A DNA stretch of 64,000 nt from Mesorhizobium australicum (lineage in GTDB: Bacteria; Pseudomonadota; Alphaproteobacteria; Rhizobiales; Rhizobiaceae). Each line of letters opens with the position of its first letter. Position 1 is the first letter of the stretch. Below the pieces are notes generated by a model, which had not been told where the DNA came from, ran no database searches, and saw only the letters and a program-made list of their open reading frames with translations. Positions 53,113 through 61,167 of this stretch are shown one piece after another. The stretch is taken from NCBI RefSeq assembly GCF_900177325.1, contig NZ_FXBL01000004.1:4278001-4342000 (forward strand), read 5' to 3'. The position numbers were made by a program, and so were the translations under genes.

Positions 53113-54276
53113 ATGAACTTCGGCCTCACCGACGAACAGAAGCTGATCGTCGACACCACCCGGTCCTTCGTCGAGACCGAGCTCTATCCGCACGAGGCGA
53201 AGGTGGAGCGCACCGGCAGGCTCGAGCTCGATCTGATCCGCGAGTTGCAGAAGAAGGCGATGGCCGCGGGCCTCTACGCCGCCAACATGCCGGCCGAGGT
53301 CGGCGGCGCGGGGCTCGATACGCTGTCCTGGCTGCTCTACGAGAAGGAACTCGGCCGCGCCAACTACGCGCTGCACTGGACCTGCGTCGCACGCCCGTCG
53401 AACATCCTGCTCGCCGGCACCGATGCGCAGAAGGAGAAGTATCTCTATCCCTGTATCCGCGGCGAGACCTGGGACTGCCTGGCGATGACCGAGCCGGGCG
53501 CCGGCTCCGACCTGCGCGGCATGAAAGCGACCGCGCGCCAGGACGGCGACGACTGGGTGCTCAACGGAACGAAACATTTCATCAGCCACGCCGACATCGC
53601 CGGCTTCGCCATCGTCTTCATGGCCTCGGGCGAGGAAGACTCGCCGCGCGGCAAGCGCAAGAAGATCACCGCCTTCTTCGTCGACAAGGGCACGCCCGGC
53701 TTCACGGTCCGCGACGGCTACCGCAACGTCTCCCATCGCGGCTACACCAACGCGATCCTCGAATTCGACGACTGCCGCCTGCCCAAGGAACAGATCCTCG
53801 GCGAGGTGCATCGCGGCTTCGAGGTGGCGAATTCCTGGCTCGGCGCCACCCGCCTGCAGGTCGCCTCCACCTGTCTCGGCCGCGCCGAACGCGCCCTGCA
53901 GCATGCCATCGAATATGCCGCGCAGCGCGAGCAGTTCGGCCAGCAGATCGGAAAATTCCAGGGCGTCTCGTTCAAGCTCGCCGACATGGCGATGGAGCTG
54001 AAGGCGGCGGAACTGCTGACCCGCGAGGCCGGCTGGAAATACGACGCCGGCACCGTCACCGACGAGGACATGGCGATGGCCAAGCTGAAGGCGACGGAGG
54101 TTCTCGCCTTCATCGCTGACGAGGCGATCCAGATCCACGGCGGCATGGGTCTGATGGACGACCTGCCGCTGGAACGCATCTGGCGCGACGCCCGCGTCGA
54201 GCGCATCTGGGAAGGCACCAGCGAGATCCAGCGCCACATCATCAGCCGTGCGCTGCTGCGGGCGATGGGGGGATGA
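53113..54276 (+). CDS. Acyl-CoA dehydrogenase (candidate gamma-butyrobetainyl-CoA dehydrogenase)
   Basis: 387-residue flavoprotein. 'MTEPGAGSDLRGM' and 'GTKHFISHADIAGFAIVF' belong to the FAD/substrate site; 'RAERALQHAIEYAAQREQFG' and 'IQIHGGMGLMDDLPLERIWR' complete it. ATG 53113 (GGAG upstream, 9 bases); an earlier in-frame ATG 53074 overlaps the dehydrogenase stop. Beside carnitine dehydrogenase, CoA ligase and CaiD-like hydratase, it may make crotonobetainyl-CoA from gamma-butyrobetainyl-CoA; that substrate is inferred. Confidence 0.88.
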   Translation: MNFGLTDEQKLIVDTTRSFVETELYPHEAKVERTGRLELDLIRELQKKAMAAGLYAANMPAEVGGAGLDTLSWLLYEKELGRANYALHWTCVARPSNILLAGTDAQKEKYLYPCIRGETWDCLAMTEPGAGSDLRGMKATARQDGDDWVLNGTKHFISHADIAGFAIVFMASGEEDSPRGKRKKITAFFVDKGTPGFTVRDGYRNVSHRGYTNAILEFDDCRLPKEQILGEVHRGFEVANSWLGATRLQVASTCLGRAERALQHAIEYAAQREQFGQQIGKFQGVSFKLADMAMELKAAELLTREAGWKYDAGTVTDEDMAMAKLKATEVLAFIADEAIQIHGGMGLMDDLPLERIWRDARVERIWEGTSEIQRHIISRALLRAMGG

Positions 54277-54426
54277 GCGGCCGGTTTGCGCAGCAAATTC
54301 ACCGTGCCGGTGGCACGATGAAAGGCCGCGAATGCCGGGGAGCTGCGAAGCAGCGGGCCCCCGGCCGGGCGGCGCTGCAGCTCCACGGCGCCCATCCAAC
54401 TCATCCGCGAGACGCCGCGCACCGAC

Positions 54427-54456
54427 CCACCTTCTCCCACAAAGGGAGAAGGACTA
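54427..54456. repeat. Short palindromic repeat fragment
   Basis: CCTTCTCCCACAAAGGGAGAAGG hairpin, the same core as the family C repeat in xdhC, in the 191-base gap between the acyl-CoA dehydrogenase and DUF2161 genes. The rest of the gap (54277-54426) is GC-rich with fragments of inverted repeats and no coding signal. Confidence 0.6.
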
Positions 54457-54467
54457 GACCTTGCCCC

Positions 54468-55190
54468 ATGACCCGAATCCGCGAGACCGACCTCTATCTC
54501 CCCGTCAAGCGCCTGCTCGAAGGGCAAGGCTACACGGTCAAGGGCGAGATCGGCGCCGTCGATGTCGTCGCGGTGCGCGACGGCGACGAGCCGGTCATCG
54601 TCGAGCTGAAGGTCGGGTTCTCGCTGTCGCTGTTCCATCAGGCCATCGCGCGGCAGACGATCACCGATGCGGTCTATATCGCCGTGCCGCGCGGGACAGG
54701 TCGTGCCTCGATGACTGCGATTGCCGACAACACCGCGCTCTGCCGCCGTCTCGGCCTCGGCCTCATCACGGTGCGCCTGCCCGATGGCTTCGTCGAACTC
54801 CACTGCGACCCGGCACCCTACAAGCCGCGACAGTCCAAGCCGCGCAAGACCCGCCTGCTGCGCGAGTTCGCGAAGCTCGTCGGCGACCCCAACAGCGGCG
54901 GATCGACCCGCCGCACGCTCATCACCGCCTACCGCCAGGAAGCGCTCCTGTGCCTGCGGATGCTGACCGAGCAGGGCCCGACCAAGGCGTCGGAGATCGC
55001 GCGGCAGACCCGTATTGCCCATGCGCGGCGGCTGATGGCCGACAACCACTACGGCTGGTTCGAGCGCGTCTCGACCGGCATCTACGCCCTCAGCCCCAAG
55101 GGCCTCACGGCGGCAGCCGACTATGCCGTCGAGATTGAGAAACTCGTCTCCAGCCGAGTCCCCGGCCCGGACGCCGCGATCGCCACATGA
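54468..55190 (+). CDS. DUF2161 protein, nuclease-like fold
   Basis: 240-residue cytoplasmic protein of the DUF2161 family. 'IGAVDVVAVRDGDEPVIVEL' followed by 'KVGFSLSLF' has the D-x(n)-E-x-K spacing of PD-(D/E)XK nucleases. The C-terminal half contains a wHTH-like region ('GPTKASEIARQTRIAHARRL'). ATG 54468. It overlaps the CoA ligase by ATGA, an unusual partner for a nuclease-like protein. The real function is unknown; it is conserved in alphaproteobacteria from memory. Confidence 0.75.
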   Translation: MTRIRETDLYLPVKRLLEGQGYTVKGEIGAVDVVAVRDGDEPVIVELKVGFSLSLFHQAIARQTITDAVYIAVPRGTGRASMTAIADNTALCRRLGLGLITVRLPDGFVELHCDPAPYKPRQSKPRKTRLLREFAKLVGDPNSGGSTRRTLITAYRQEALLCLRMLTEQGPTKASEIARQTRIAHARRLMADNHYGWFERVSTGIYALSPKGLTAAADYAVEIEKLVSSRVPGPDAAIAT

Positions 55191-57466
55191 CCCGCCTCGA
55201 ACGCCTGCTGCGCCCCAAATCCATCTGCGTCGTCGGCGGCGGAGGCTTCGGCACCAACGTCGTCAGGCAGACGCTGAAGATGCGGTTCCCGGGTGAGCTC
55301 TGGGTCGTCCACCCGACGAAGGACACGGTCGAGGGCGTCAGGACCTACAAGACCATCGCCGATCTCCCCGGAGCGCCGGACGCCGTCTTCATCGGCGTCA
55401 ACCGCGCCCTCACCATCGACGTCATCCGCCAGTTGCGCGCCAAGGGCGCGGGCGGCGCGGTCTGCTTCGCGGCCGGCTTCCGCGAGACCGGCGACTACGA
55501 CGCCGACGGCGAGCGCCTGCAGCGCGAGCTGGTCGAGGCGGCCGGCGACATGCCGGTGATCGGGCCGAACTGCTACGGCCTGATCAACTATGCCGATGGC
55601 GCGCTGCTGTGGCCTGACCAGCATGGCGGCCGCCGGCTCGCGCCGGGCGAAAAGGGTGTGGCGATCATCACCCAGTCCTCCAACATCGCCTGCAACCTCA
55701 CCATGCAGACGCGCGGCCTGCCGGTCGCCTACCTGATGACCGCCGGCAACCAGGCGCAGACCGGCCTCTCGGAAATGGCGCTCGGCCTGATCGAAGACGA
55801 TCGCGTTTCCTGCCTCGGCCTGCACATCGAGGGCTTCGACTCGGTGGGCGGCTTCGAACGCCTCGCCGCCCGGGCACGCGAGTTGAAGAAGCCGATCGTG
55901 GCGATGAAGGTCGGCCGCTCGGAACAGGCCCGCGCCGCCACCGTCTCGCACACCGCCTCGCTCGCCGGCTCCGACGCCGCCTCGGATGCGTTCCTGCGCC
56001 GCCTGGGCATCCCCCGCGTCGACACTATCCCCTCTTTCCTCGAAACCTTGAAGCTGTTCCACGCCGTCGGCCCGCTTGCCGGCAACACGCTGTCCTCGAT
56101 GAGTTGCTCGGGCGGCGAGGCCTCGGTCATGGCCGACAGCGCCGAGGGCCGCCGCGTCCGCTTCCCCGCATTGTTGCCCGAGCACAAGGCGCGCTTGGCC
56201 GAAGCGCTGGGGCCGCTGGTCGCCGTCGCCAATCCGCTCGACTACAACACCTACATCTGGAACAACGAACCGGCGATGACCGCGGCCTTCTCGGCGATGG
56301 TGTCCGGCGGCTTCGACCTCAACATGCTGGTGCTCGACTTCCCGCGGACCGACCGCTGCTCCGACGCCGACTGGTGGCCGACGGTGAACGCCTTCGAGAC
56401 GGCGCTGAAGGCCAACGGCGCCAGGGGCGCGATTGTCGCCTCGATGGGCGAGAACATCCCCGAAGCCCACGCCGAGGAACTGCTGCGGCGCGGCATCGTG
56501 CCCATCCTCGGCATCGCCGAGGCGTTTGACGCGGCGGAGGCTGCGGTCTTCGTCGGAGACGCGTGGGGGAGAGCAGTTCCCCCCTCAATAGGCTCTGCCT
56601 ATTCGCCCCCCTCTGCCCTGCCGGGCATCTCCCTCTCAAGGGGGGAGATTGCGCATCTAGAGAGGTCTGCCCCTGGTGCAAACGCAGATAGAAGACGGCC
56701 GTTGGCGGAACTGCCGATCTCCCCCCTTGAGGGGGGTCCGAAGGACGGGCGAGACGCGTGGCTCGCCCCGGCAGCCGGCAGGGCAGAGGGGGGTATCGCA
56801 GCCATCACGCCCGACGAAGCCGCCGCCAAGTCCCTCCTCGCCGCCGCCGGCCTGCCCGTCCCCGCCGGCCTGCGCGCCGCGACCCCCGACGAGGCCGTCG
56901 TCGCCGCCGAAACGCTCGGCTATCCCGTCGTCGTGAAGGCGCTGGGTGTGGCGCACAAGTCCGAGGCCGGCGCGGTGAAGCTGAACCTCCGCGACGCTGA
57001 AGCCGTGCGCACCGCTGCCGCCGCCATGGCCGGCCTCGGCACCGGCCTCTATGTCGAGCGCATGATTTCCGGCGCTGTCGCCGAACTGATCGTCGGCGTC
57101 ACCCGCGACCCGCTGTTCGGTCCGGTGATGACGATCGGCAGCGGCGGCGTGCTGGTTGAGCTGCTGCAAGACTCGCGCACCCTGCTCCTGCCGTCGAGCC
57201 GCGACGAGATCGAGGCGGCACTCCGTTCCCTCAGGCTGTTCCCGCTGCTCGATGGCTATCGCGGCCGGCCTAAGGCCGATCTTGCCGCCACGATGGACGC
57301 CATCACCGCGATTGCCGCTTTCGCGCTGACAAATGTCGACGAGCTGGTGGAACTCGACGTCAATCCGCTCATTATATGCGAACGTGACGCCTGGGCGGCG
57401 GACGCGCTGATGGTGCTCGCCCCGATCTCAGACTTTCGGCGCGATCGCATCGGAACTGCCACTTGA
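55187..57466 (+). CDS. ADP-forming acyl-CoA synthetase (fused alpha-beta), with repeat-encoded insert
   Basis: 759-residue NDP-forming CoA ligase. Residues ~1-460: CoA-binding and succinyl-CoA-synthetase-like domains with 'SICVVGGGGFGTNVV', 'GPNCYGLINYADG' and 'VSHTASLAGSDAAS'. Residues ~540-750: ATP-grasp ('GLPVPAGLRAATPDEA', 'VVKALGVAHKSEAGAV', 'ELDVNPLII'). Between them about 63 residues (473-536), 'PPSALPGISLSRGEIAH...', are encoded by a family A palindromic repeat in frame. In the carnitine cluster it could activate gamma-butyrobetaine or carnitine; inferred. Confidence 0.9.
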   Translation: MTRLERLLRPKSICVVGGGGFGTNVVRQTLKMRFPGELWVVHPTKDTVEGVRTYKTIADLPGAPDAVFIGVNRALTIDVIRQLRAKGAGGAVCFAAGFRETGDYDADGERLQRELVEAAGDMPVIGPNCYGLINYADGALLWPDQHGGRRLAPGEKGVAIITQSSNIACNLTMQTRGLPVAYLMTAGNQAQTGLSEMALGLIEDDRVSCLGLHIEGFDSVGGFERLAARARELKKPIVAMKVGRSEQARAATVSHTASLAGSDAASDAFLRRLGIPRVDTIPSFLETLKLFHAVGPLAGNTLSSMSCSGGEASVMADSAEGRRVRFPALLPEHKARLAEALGPLVAVANPLDYNTYIWNNEPAMTAAFSAMVSGGFDLNMLVLDFPRTDRCSDADWWPTVNAFETALKANGARGAIVASMGENIPEAHAEELLRRGIVPILGIAEAFDAAEAAVFVGDAWGRAVPPSIGSAYSPPSALPGISLSRGEIAHLERSAPGANADRRRPLAELPISPLEGGPKDGRDAWLAPAAGRAEGGIAAITPDEAAAKSLLAAAGLPVPAGLRAATPDEAVVAAETLGYPVVVKALGVAHKSEAGAVKLNLRDAEAVRTAAAAMAGLGTGLYVERMISGAVAELIVGVTRDPLFGPVMTIGSGGVLVELLQDSRTLLLPSSRDEIEAALRSLRLFPLLDGYRGRPKADLAATMDAITAIAAFALTNVDELVELDVNPLIICERDAWAADALMVLAPISDFRRDRIGTAT
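56604..56793. repeat. Mosaic palindromic repeat (family A, copy 5) inside CoA ligase gene
   Basis: CGCCCCCCTCTGCCCTGCCGG (56604 on) and GCCGGCAGGGCAGAGGGGGG (to 56793) as arms, inner hairpins CTCTCAAGGGGGGAG and CTCCCCCCTTGAGGGGGG, plus an extra inserted hairpin near 56737-56770. The repeat keeps the gene open, adding about 63 residues between its two domains. Confidence 0.9.
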
Positions 57467-57565
57467 GGTATTGCCCACCGGTACGTTGCCTGAAATATCC
57501 CACCATCGTCGGTCGGCCCCGCCGGTCGCCCCCAGCTGACGACGAGCATCGCGCCGGAGGAGTTC

Positions 57566-58345
57566 ATGTCCGTTATCAAATTGCGCAGTAACGGCCCCGT
57601 GCTGGAGGTCACCCTCGACCGGCCGAAGGCCAATGCCATCGACCTCGCCACCTCGCGCATGATGGGCGACACGTTCAAGGCGTTCCGCGACGATCCGGAC
57701 CTGCGCGTCGCGATCGTCAAGACGGCGGGCGACAAGTTCTTCTCCGCCGGCTGGGACCTGAAGGCAGCCGCCTCCGGCGACGCGGTCGACGGCGACTACG
57801 GCGTCGGCGGCTTCGGCGGGCTGCAGGAGCTGATCGACATGAACAAGCCGGTGATCGCCTGCGTCAACGGCATGGCGGTCGGCGGCGGCTTCGAGCTGGC
57901 GCTGTCCTGCGACCTGATCTATGCCTCCGAGCACTCCTCCTTCGCGCTGCCCGAGATTCGCGCCGGCACGCTCGCCGACGCAGCCACCATCAAGCTGCCG
58001 AAGCGCATTCCCTACCACGTCGCCATGGACCTTCTGCTCACCGGCCGCTGGATGGACGCGGCGGAGGCGCACCGCTGGGGCCTCGTCAACGAGGTGCTGC
58101 CGGCAGACCGGCTGGAGGCCCGCGTCTGGGAGGTCGCCCGCCTGCTCGCCTCCGGCCCGCCGCTCGTCTTCTCCGCCATCAAGGAGGTCGCCCGCGAGGC
58201 GGAGTCGATGAGCTTCCAGGAGGCGATGAACTGGATCACCAAGCGCAAGTTCCGCACCGTCGACACGCTCTACGCCTCGGAGGACAACATGGAGGGCTTC
58301 AAGGCCTTCGCGGAGAAGCGCGATCCGGTGTGGAAGGGGAAGTGA
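57566..58345 (+). CDS. caiD: Carnitinyl-CoA dehydratase/hydratase (CaiD-like enoyl-CoA hydratase)
   Basis: 259-residue crotonase-fold hydratase, converting crotonobetainyl-CoA and L-carnitinyl-CoA. The sequence tracks E. coli CaiD closely: 'VTLDRPKANAIDLATSRMMG', 'FFSAGWDLKAAASG', 'GGFELALSCDLIYASEHSSF' and the C-terminal 'FAEKRDPVWKGK'. ATG 57566 after GGAGGAG. It follows the CoA ligase by 99 bases. Its stop overlaps the next gene (TGATG). Confidence 0.92.
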   Translation: MSVIKLRSNGPVLEVTLDRPKANAIDLATSRMMGDTFKAFRDDPDLRVAIVKTAGDKFFSAGWDLKAAASGDAVDGDYGVGGFGGLQELIDMNKPVIACVNGMAVGGGFELALSCDLIYASEHSSFALPEIRAGTLADAATIKLPKRIPYHVAMDLLLTGRWMDAAEAHRWGLVNEVLPADRLEARVWEVARLLASGPPLVFSAIKEVAREAESMSFQEAMNWITKRKFRTVDTLYASEDNMEGFKAFAEKRDPVWKGK

Positions 58346-59301
58346 TGACCGACTACACCGACCTGCTCGACGCCGAGACTTGGGCCTTTGTCGAGCGGAC
58401 CAATTCCTTCTACCCGCCGGACACGATCGACTACACGATTGCCGAGCAGCGCGAGATCTACGACCGGATGTGCCGCGAGTTCCATGCCGGCTATCCGGAC
58501 GGGCTGGTCACCGAGACGACCGCGATCCCCACCCCGACGCACGACATCCCCATCCGCATCTACCGCGCCGCGCAGCCCGACGCGGCGGCGATGGTGCTCT
58601 ATTTCCACGGCGGCGGCTTCATGCTGGGCGGGCTGGAAAGCCATGATGACGTCTGCGCCGAAATCTGCCAGCGCACCGGCTTCGAGGTCGTCTCGGTCGA
58701 CTACCGCCTCTCGCCCGAACATCTCTATCCCGCCTGCCATGACGACGGCTACGCCGCCTTCGAATGGGCGGCGAAAACCTATGCCGGGCGCGCCATCGTA
58801 CTCGCGGGCGATTCCGCCGGCGGCAACATCGCCGCCGCCGTCGCCGGGCGCTACCGGCGCCATGCACATGCGCCGGCCGGCCAGGTGCTGATCTATCCCG
58901 GCCTCGGCGGCGACCACAGGAAGGGTTCCTACGTCACCCACGCCGACGCGCCGCTCTTGTCGATCCGCGACATGGCCTTCTACCAGAAGATCCGCACCGG
59001 CGGCGCCGACGTGTCGAAGGACGCGGGCTTCGCGCCACTGCGCGACACGGACTTCTCCGGCCTGCCGCCCACCGTCTGCATCACCGCCGAATGCGATCCG
59101 CTCTCCTCCGACGGCCCCGCCTATCGCGACGCCATCCGCGCCGCCGGCGGCAAGGCGGTCTCGGTCGAGGAGAAAGGATTGGTCCACGGCTATCTGCGCG
59201 CGCGGCACACGGTCGGGCGGGCGCGAAAAAGCTTTGCGCGGATCGTCGCCGCCGTGCGAATGCTTGGCCTCGGACACTGGAACGAGGACTCGCTCGCATG
59301 A
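58345..59301 (+). CDS. Alpha/beta hydrolase (HSL family)
   Basis: 318-residue hormone-sensitive-lipase-like hydrolase. Oxyanion motif 'YFHGGGFMLGG', nucleophile 'LAGDSAGGNIAA', and Asp/His in 'TAECDPLSSDGPAY' and 'LVHGYLRARHTVG'. ATG 58345 overlaps the CaiD stop; its own stop overlaps the DUF4087 gene (ATGA). In this setting it might hydrolyse carnitine esters or acyl-CoA thioesters; inferred. Confidence 0.88.
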   Translation: MTDYTDLLDAETWAFVERTNSFYPPDTIDYTIAEQREIYDRMCREFHAGYPDGLVTETTAIPTPTHDIPIRIYRAAQPDAAAMVLYFHGGGFMLGGLESHDDVCAEICQRTGFEVVSVDYRLSPEHLYPACHDDGYAAFEWAAKTYAGRAIVLAGDSAGGNIAAAVAGRYRRHAHAPAGQVLIYPGLGGDHRKGSYVTHADAPLLSIRDMAFYQKIRTGGADVSKDAGFAPLRDTDFSGLPPTVCITAECDPLSSDGPAYRDAIRAAGGKAVSVEEKGLVHGYLRARHTVGRARKSFARIVAAVRMLGLGHWNEDSLA

Positions 59302-59654
59302 AACTGCCCCTGGCCGCCGCCTTCCTCACTCTGGCGACCATCTCGGCCGGGGCGGCGGAGAACCGCTGCGGCTGGCTCGTCAACCCGACGCCGGGCAACT
59401 ACTGGCTGACCGACAAGGACGCCACCTGGATCCTCGCCACGCAGGGTATCGAGGCGCCGGACGCCGTGATGCTCAACCTGCCGGCGTTCGACGAGAAGGA
59501 ATATGTCGCGGCGAACGGCAGCTACGGTTATGGCTGCGCCTGCATCAGCGTCGACGTCGACACGGCGAACAACAAGGTCCTGCGCGTCTACTCCGGCAAG
59601 ACGCTGCCGCTGAAGCGCTGCAAGGCGGACAAGACACTGCCGTCCCCCTATTGA
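59298..59654 (+). CDS. DUF4087 secreted protein
   Basis: 118 residues with a signal peptide (to about residue 19, 'SAGA|AENRCGW'). The mature part, 'NRCGWLVNPTPGNYWLTDKD', 'NGSYGYGCACISV' and four Cys, matches the DUF4087 family. The four Cys probably form two disulfides in the periplasm. It overlaps the alpha/beta hydrolase by ATGA. Function unknown. Confidence 0.8.
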   Translation: MKLPLAAAFLTLATISAGAAENRCGWLVNPTPGNYWLTDKDATWILATQGIEAPDAVMLNLPAFDEKEYVAANGSYGYGCACISVDVDTANNKVLRVYSGKTLPLKRCKADKTLPSPY

Positions 59655-59682
59655 TCGGCCGGCTGGCGGAAACGGAGGCGTC

Positions 59683-60633
59683 ATGGCGAGCCAGGGCGGA
59701 TCGAAGACGGTCATCTACGCCGCGCTCGCCGGCAACCTTCTGATCGCGGCGACCAAGTTCGTCGCGGCCTGGTTCACCGGCAGTTCCGCCATGCTGTCCG
59801 AAGGCGTCCACTCGCTGGTCGACACCGGCAATGGCGGCCTGCTGCTCTACGGCATGCACCGCGCCGAGCGCCCGCCGGACCGCAGCCACCCGTTCGGCCA
59901 CGGCCGCGAGATCTATTTCTGGAGCTTCGTCGTCGCGCTGCTGGTCTTCGCGCTCGGCGCGGGCGTCTCCTTCTACGAGGGCGTGATCCACATCATGCAT
60001 CCCGAAGAGATCAGCAACCCGACGATCAATTTCATCGTGCTCGGCCTGTCGATCGTCTTCGAGGGTTCGTCTTGGTTCGTGGCGCTGCGCGAGTTCAGCA
60101 AGACCAAGGGCAATCTCGGCTATTTCGAAGCCGTCCGCAAATCCAAGGACCCCAGCGTCTTCACCGTCCTGTTCGAGGACTCGGCCGCCCTGCTCGGCCT
60201 GGTCATCGCGCTTGCGGGCGTCACCGGCGCGCATCTGCTGCGCATGCCTGAGCTCGACGGCGCAGCCTCCATCGGCATTTCCTTCGTGCTCGCCGGCACG
60301 GCGATCTTCCTCGCCCGCGAGACCAAGGGCCTGCTGATGGGCGAACCCGCCTCGCCCGAAATCCAGGCGCGCGTGCTGGAGATCGTCCAGGCCGATCCCG
60401 CCGTGCACAAGGCCAACGGCGTGCTCACCGTCCATCTCGGCCCGCACCAGATCGTCATCGGCCTCAGCGCCGATTTCGAGGACACGCTGACCACGCCCGA
60501 GATCGAGGCCTGCGTCGAGCGCATCGAGGCGAGGCTGCGCGAGGCGGTGCCGGAGATCACCGGCGTCTTCGTCAAGCCGCAGACCTCGGGCGAATGGCGC
60601 CAGCGGCGCGACGAGATCCTGGCCAATGGCTGA
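59683..60633 (+). CDS. Cation diffusion facilitator (Zn/Fe exporter family)
   Basis: 316-residue CDF metal/proton antiporter, with about six helices and a C-terminal cytoplasmic domain. Metal-binding 'EGVHSLVDTGNG' in helix 2 and 'HPFGHGREIYFWS' after it are the characteristic motifs; 'SKDPSVFTVLFEDSAALLGL' carries the second site. ATG 59683 after GGAGG. Metal specificity not determined. Confidence 0.92.
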   Translation: MASQGGSKTVIYAALAGNLLIAATKFVAAWFTGSSAMLSEGVHSLVDTGNGGLLLYGMHRAERPPDRSHPFGHGREIYFWSFVVALLVFALGAGVSFYEGVIHIMHPEEISNPTINFIVLGLSIVFEGSSWFVALREFSKTKGNLGYFEAVRKSKDPSVFTVLFEDSAALLGLVIALAGVTGAHLLRMPELDGAASIGISFVLAGTAIFLARETKGLLMGEPASPEIQARVLEIVQADPAVHKANGVLTVHLGPHQIVIGLSADFEDTLTTPEIEACVERIEARLREAVPEITGVFVKPQTSGEWRQRRDEILANG

Positions 60634-61105
60634 CCTGACGCCCATCAGCGAGGACGCGCTGCCCCCCATCCTCGCGCTCAACAACGAGCATGCGCGGGAA
60701 CTCTCCTGGCTGGAGCTGCCAAAGCTCAGGCATCTCGTCGACGAGGCCTTCCTCGCCCTTCGTGCCGGCGAGGCCGACGCCTTCCTGCTCGCCTTCGACC
60801 AGGACGCCGACTACGATTCGACAAACTTCCTCTGGTTCAAGGCCCGCTACCCGCGCTTCACTTATGTCGACCGCGTGGCCGTTGCCAGCCATGCCCGCGG
60901 CCGCGGCCTCGCCCGCGCCTTCTACGAAACGCTGTTCGCCAAGGCCCGCGCCGCCGGCCACAAGGTCGTGGCCTGCGAGGTCAATTCCGACCCGCCCAAT
61001 CCTAGCTCCGACGCGTTCCATGCCGCGATGGGCTTTCGGGAGGTGGGTACCGCCGCGATCTATGGCGGCGAGCGGACCGTGCGGTATTTCGTGCGGGAGC
61101 TGTGA
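60626..61105 (+). CDS. GNAT family N-acetyltransferase
   Basis: 159-residue acetyltransferase. 'VDRVAVASHARGRGLARAFY' with the R-G-R-G-L-A loop binds acetyl-CoA and 'VVACEVNSDPPNPSSDAFHA' the second half. ATG 60626 lies 8 bases inside the end of the CDF gene, so the two are coupled. Substrate not recognisable. Confidence 0.87.
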   Translation: MADLTPISEDALPPILALNNEHARELSWLELPKLRHLVDEAFLALRAGEADAFLLAFDQDADYDSTNFLWFKARYPRFTYVDRVAVASHARGRGLARAFYETLFAKARAAGHKVVACEVNSDPPNPSSDAFHAAMGFREVGTAAIYGGERTVRYFVREL

Positions 61106-61167
61106 AGCGCGGCGAAGTTCATCCGCCTGCCCTTACCATCCGCCACCCTAGCGTAAAGGTATAGGGC

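Noticed and set aside
54273..54467. 65-codon N-terminal extension of the DUF2161 protein
   Set aside because: Runs through the gap with repeat fragments and has no similarity to DUF2161; ATG 54468 gives the usual N-terminus.
56580..56800. Frameshift or pseudogene in the CoA ligase
   Set aside because: The frame is continuous with conserved sequence on both sides; the odd stretch is explained by the repeat.
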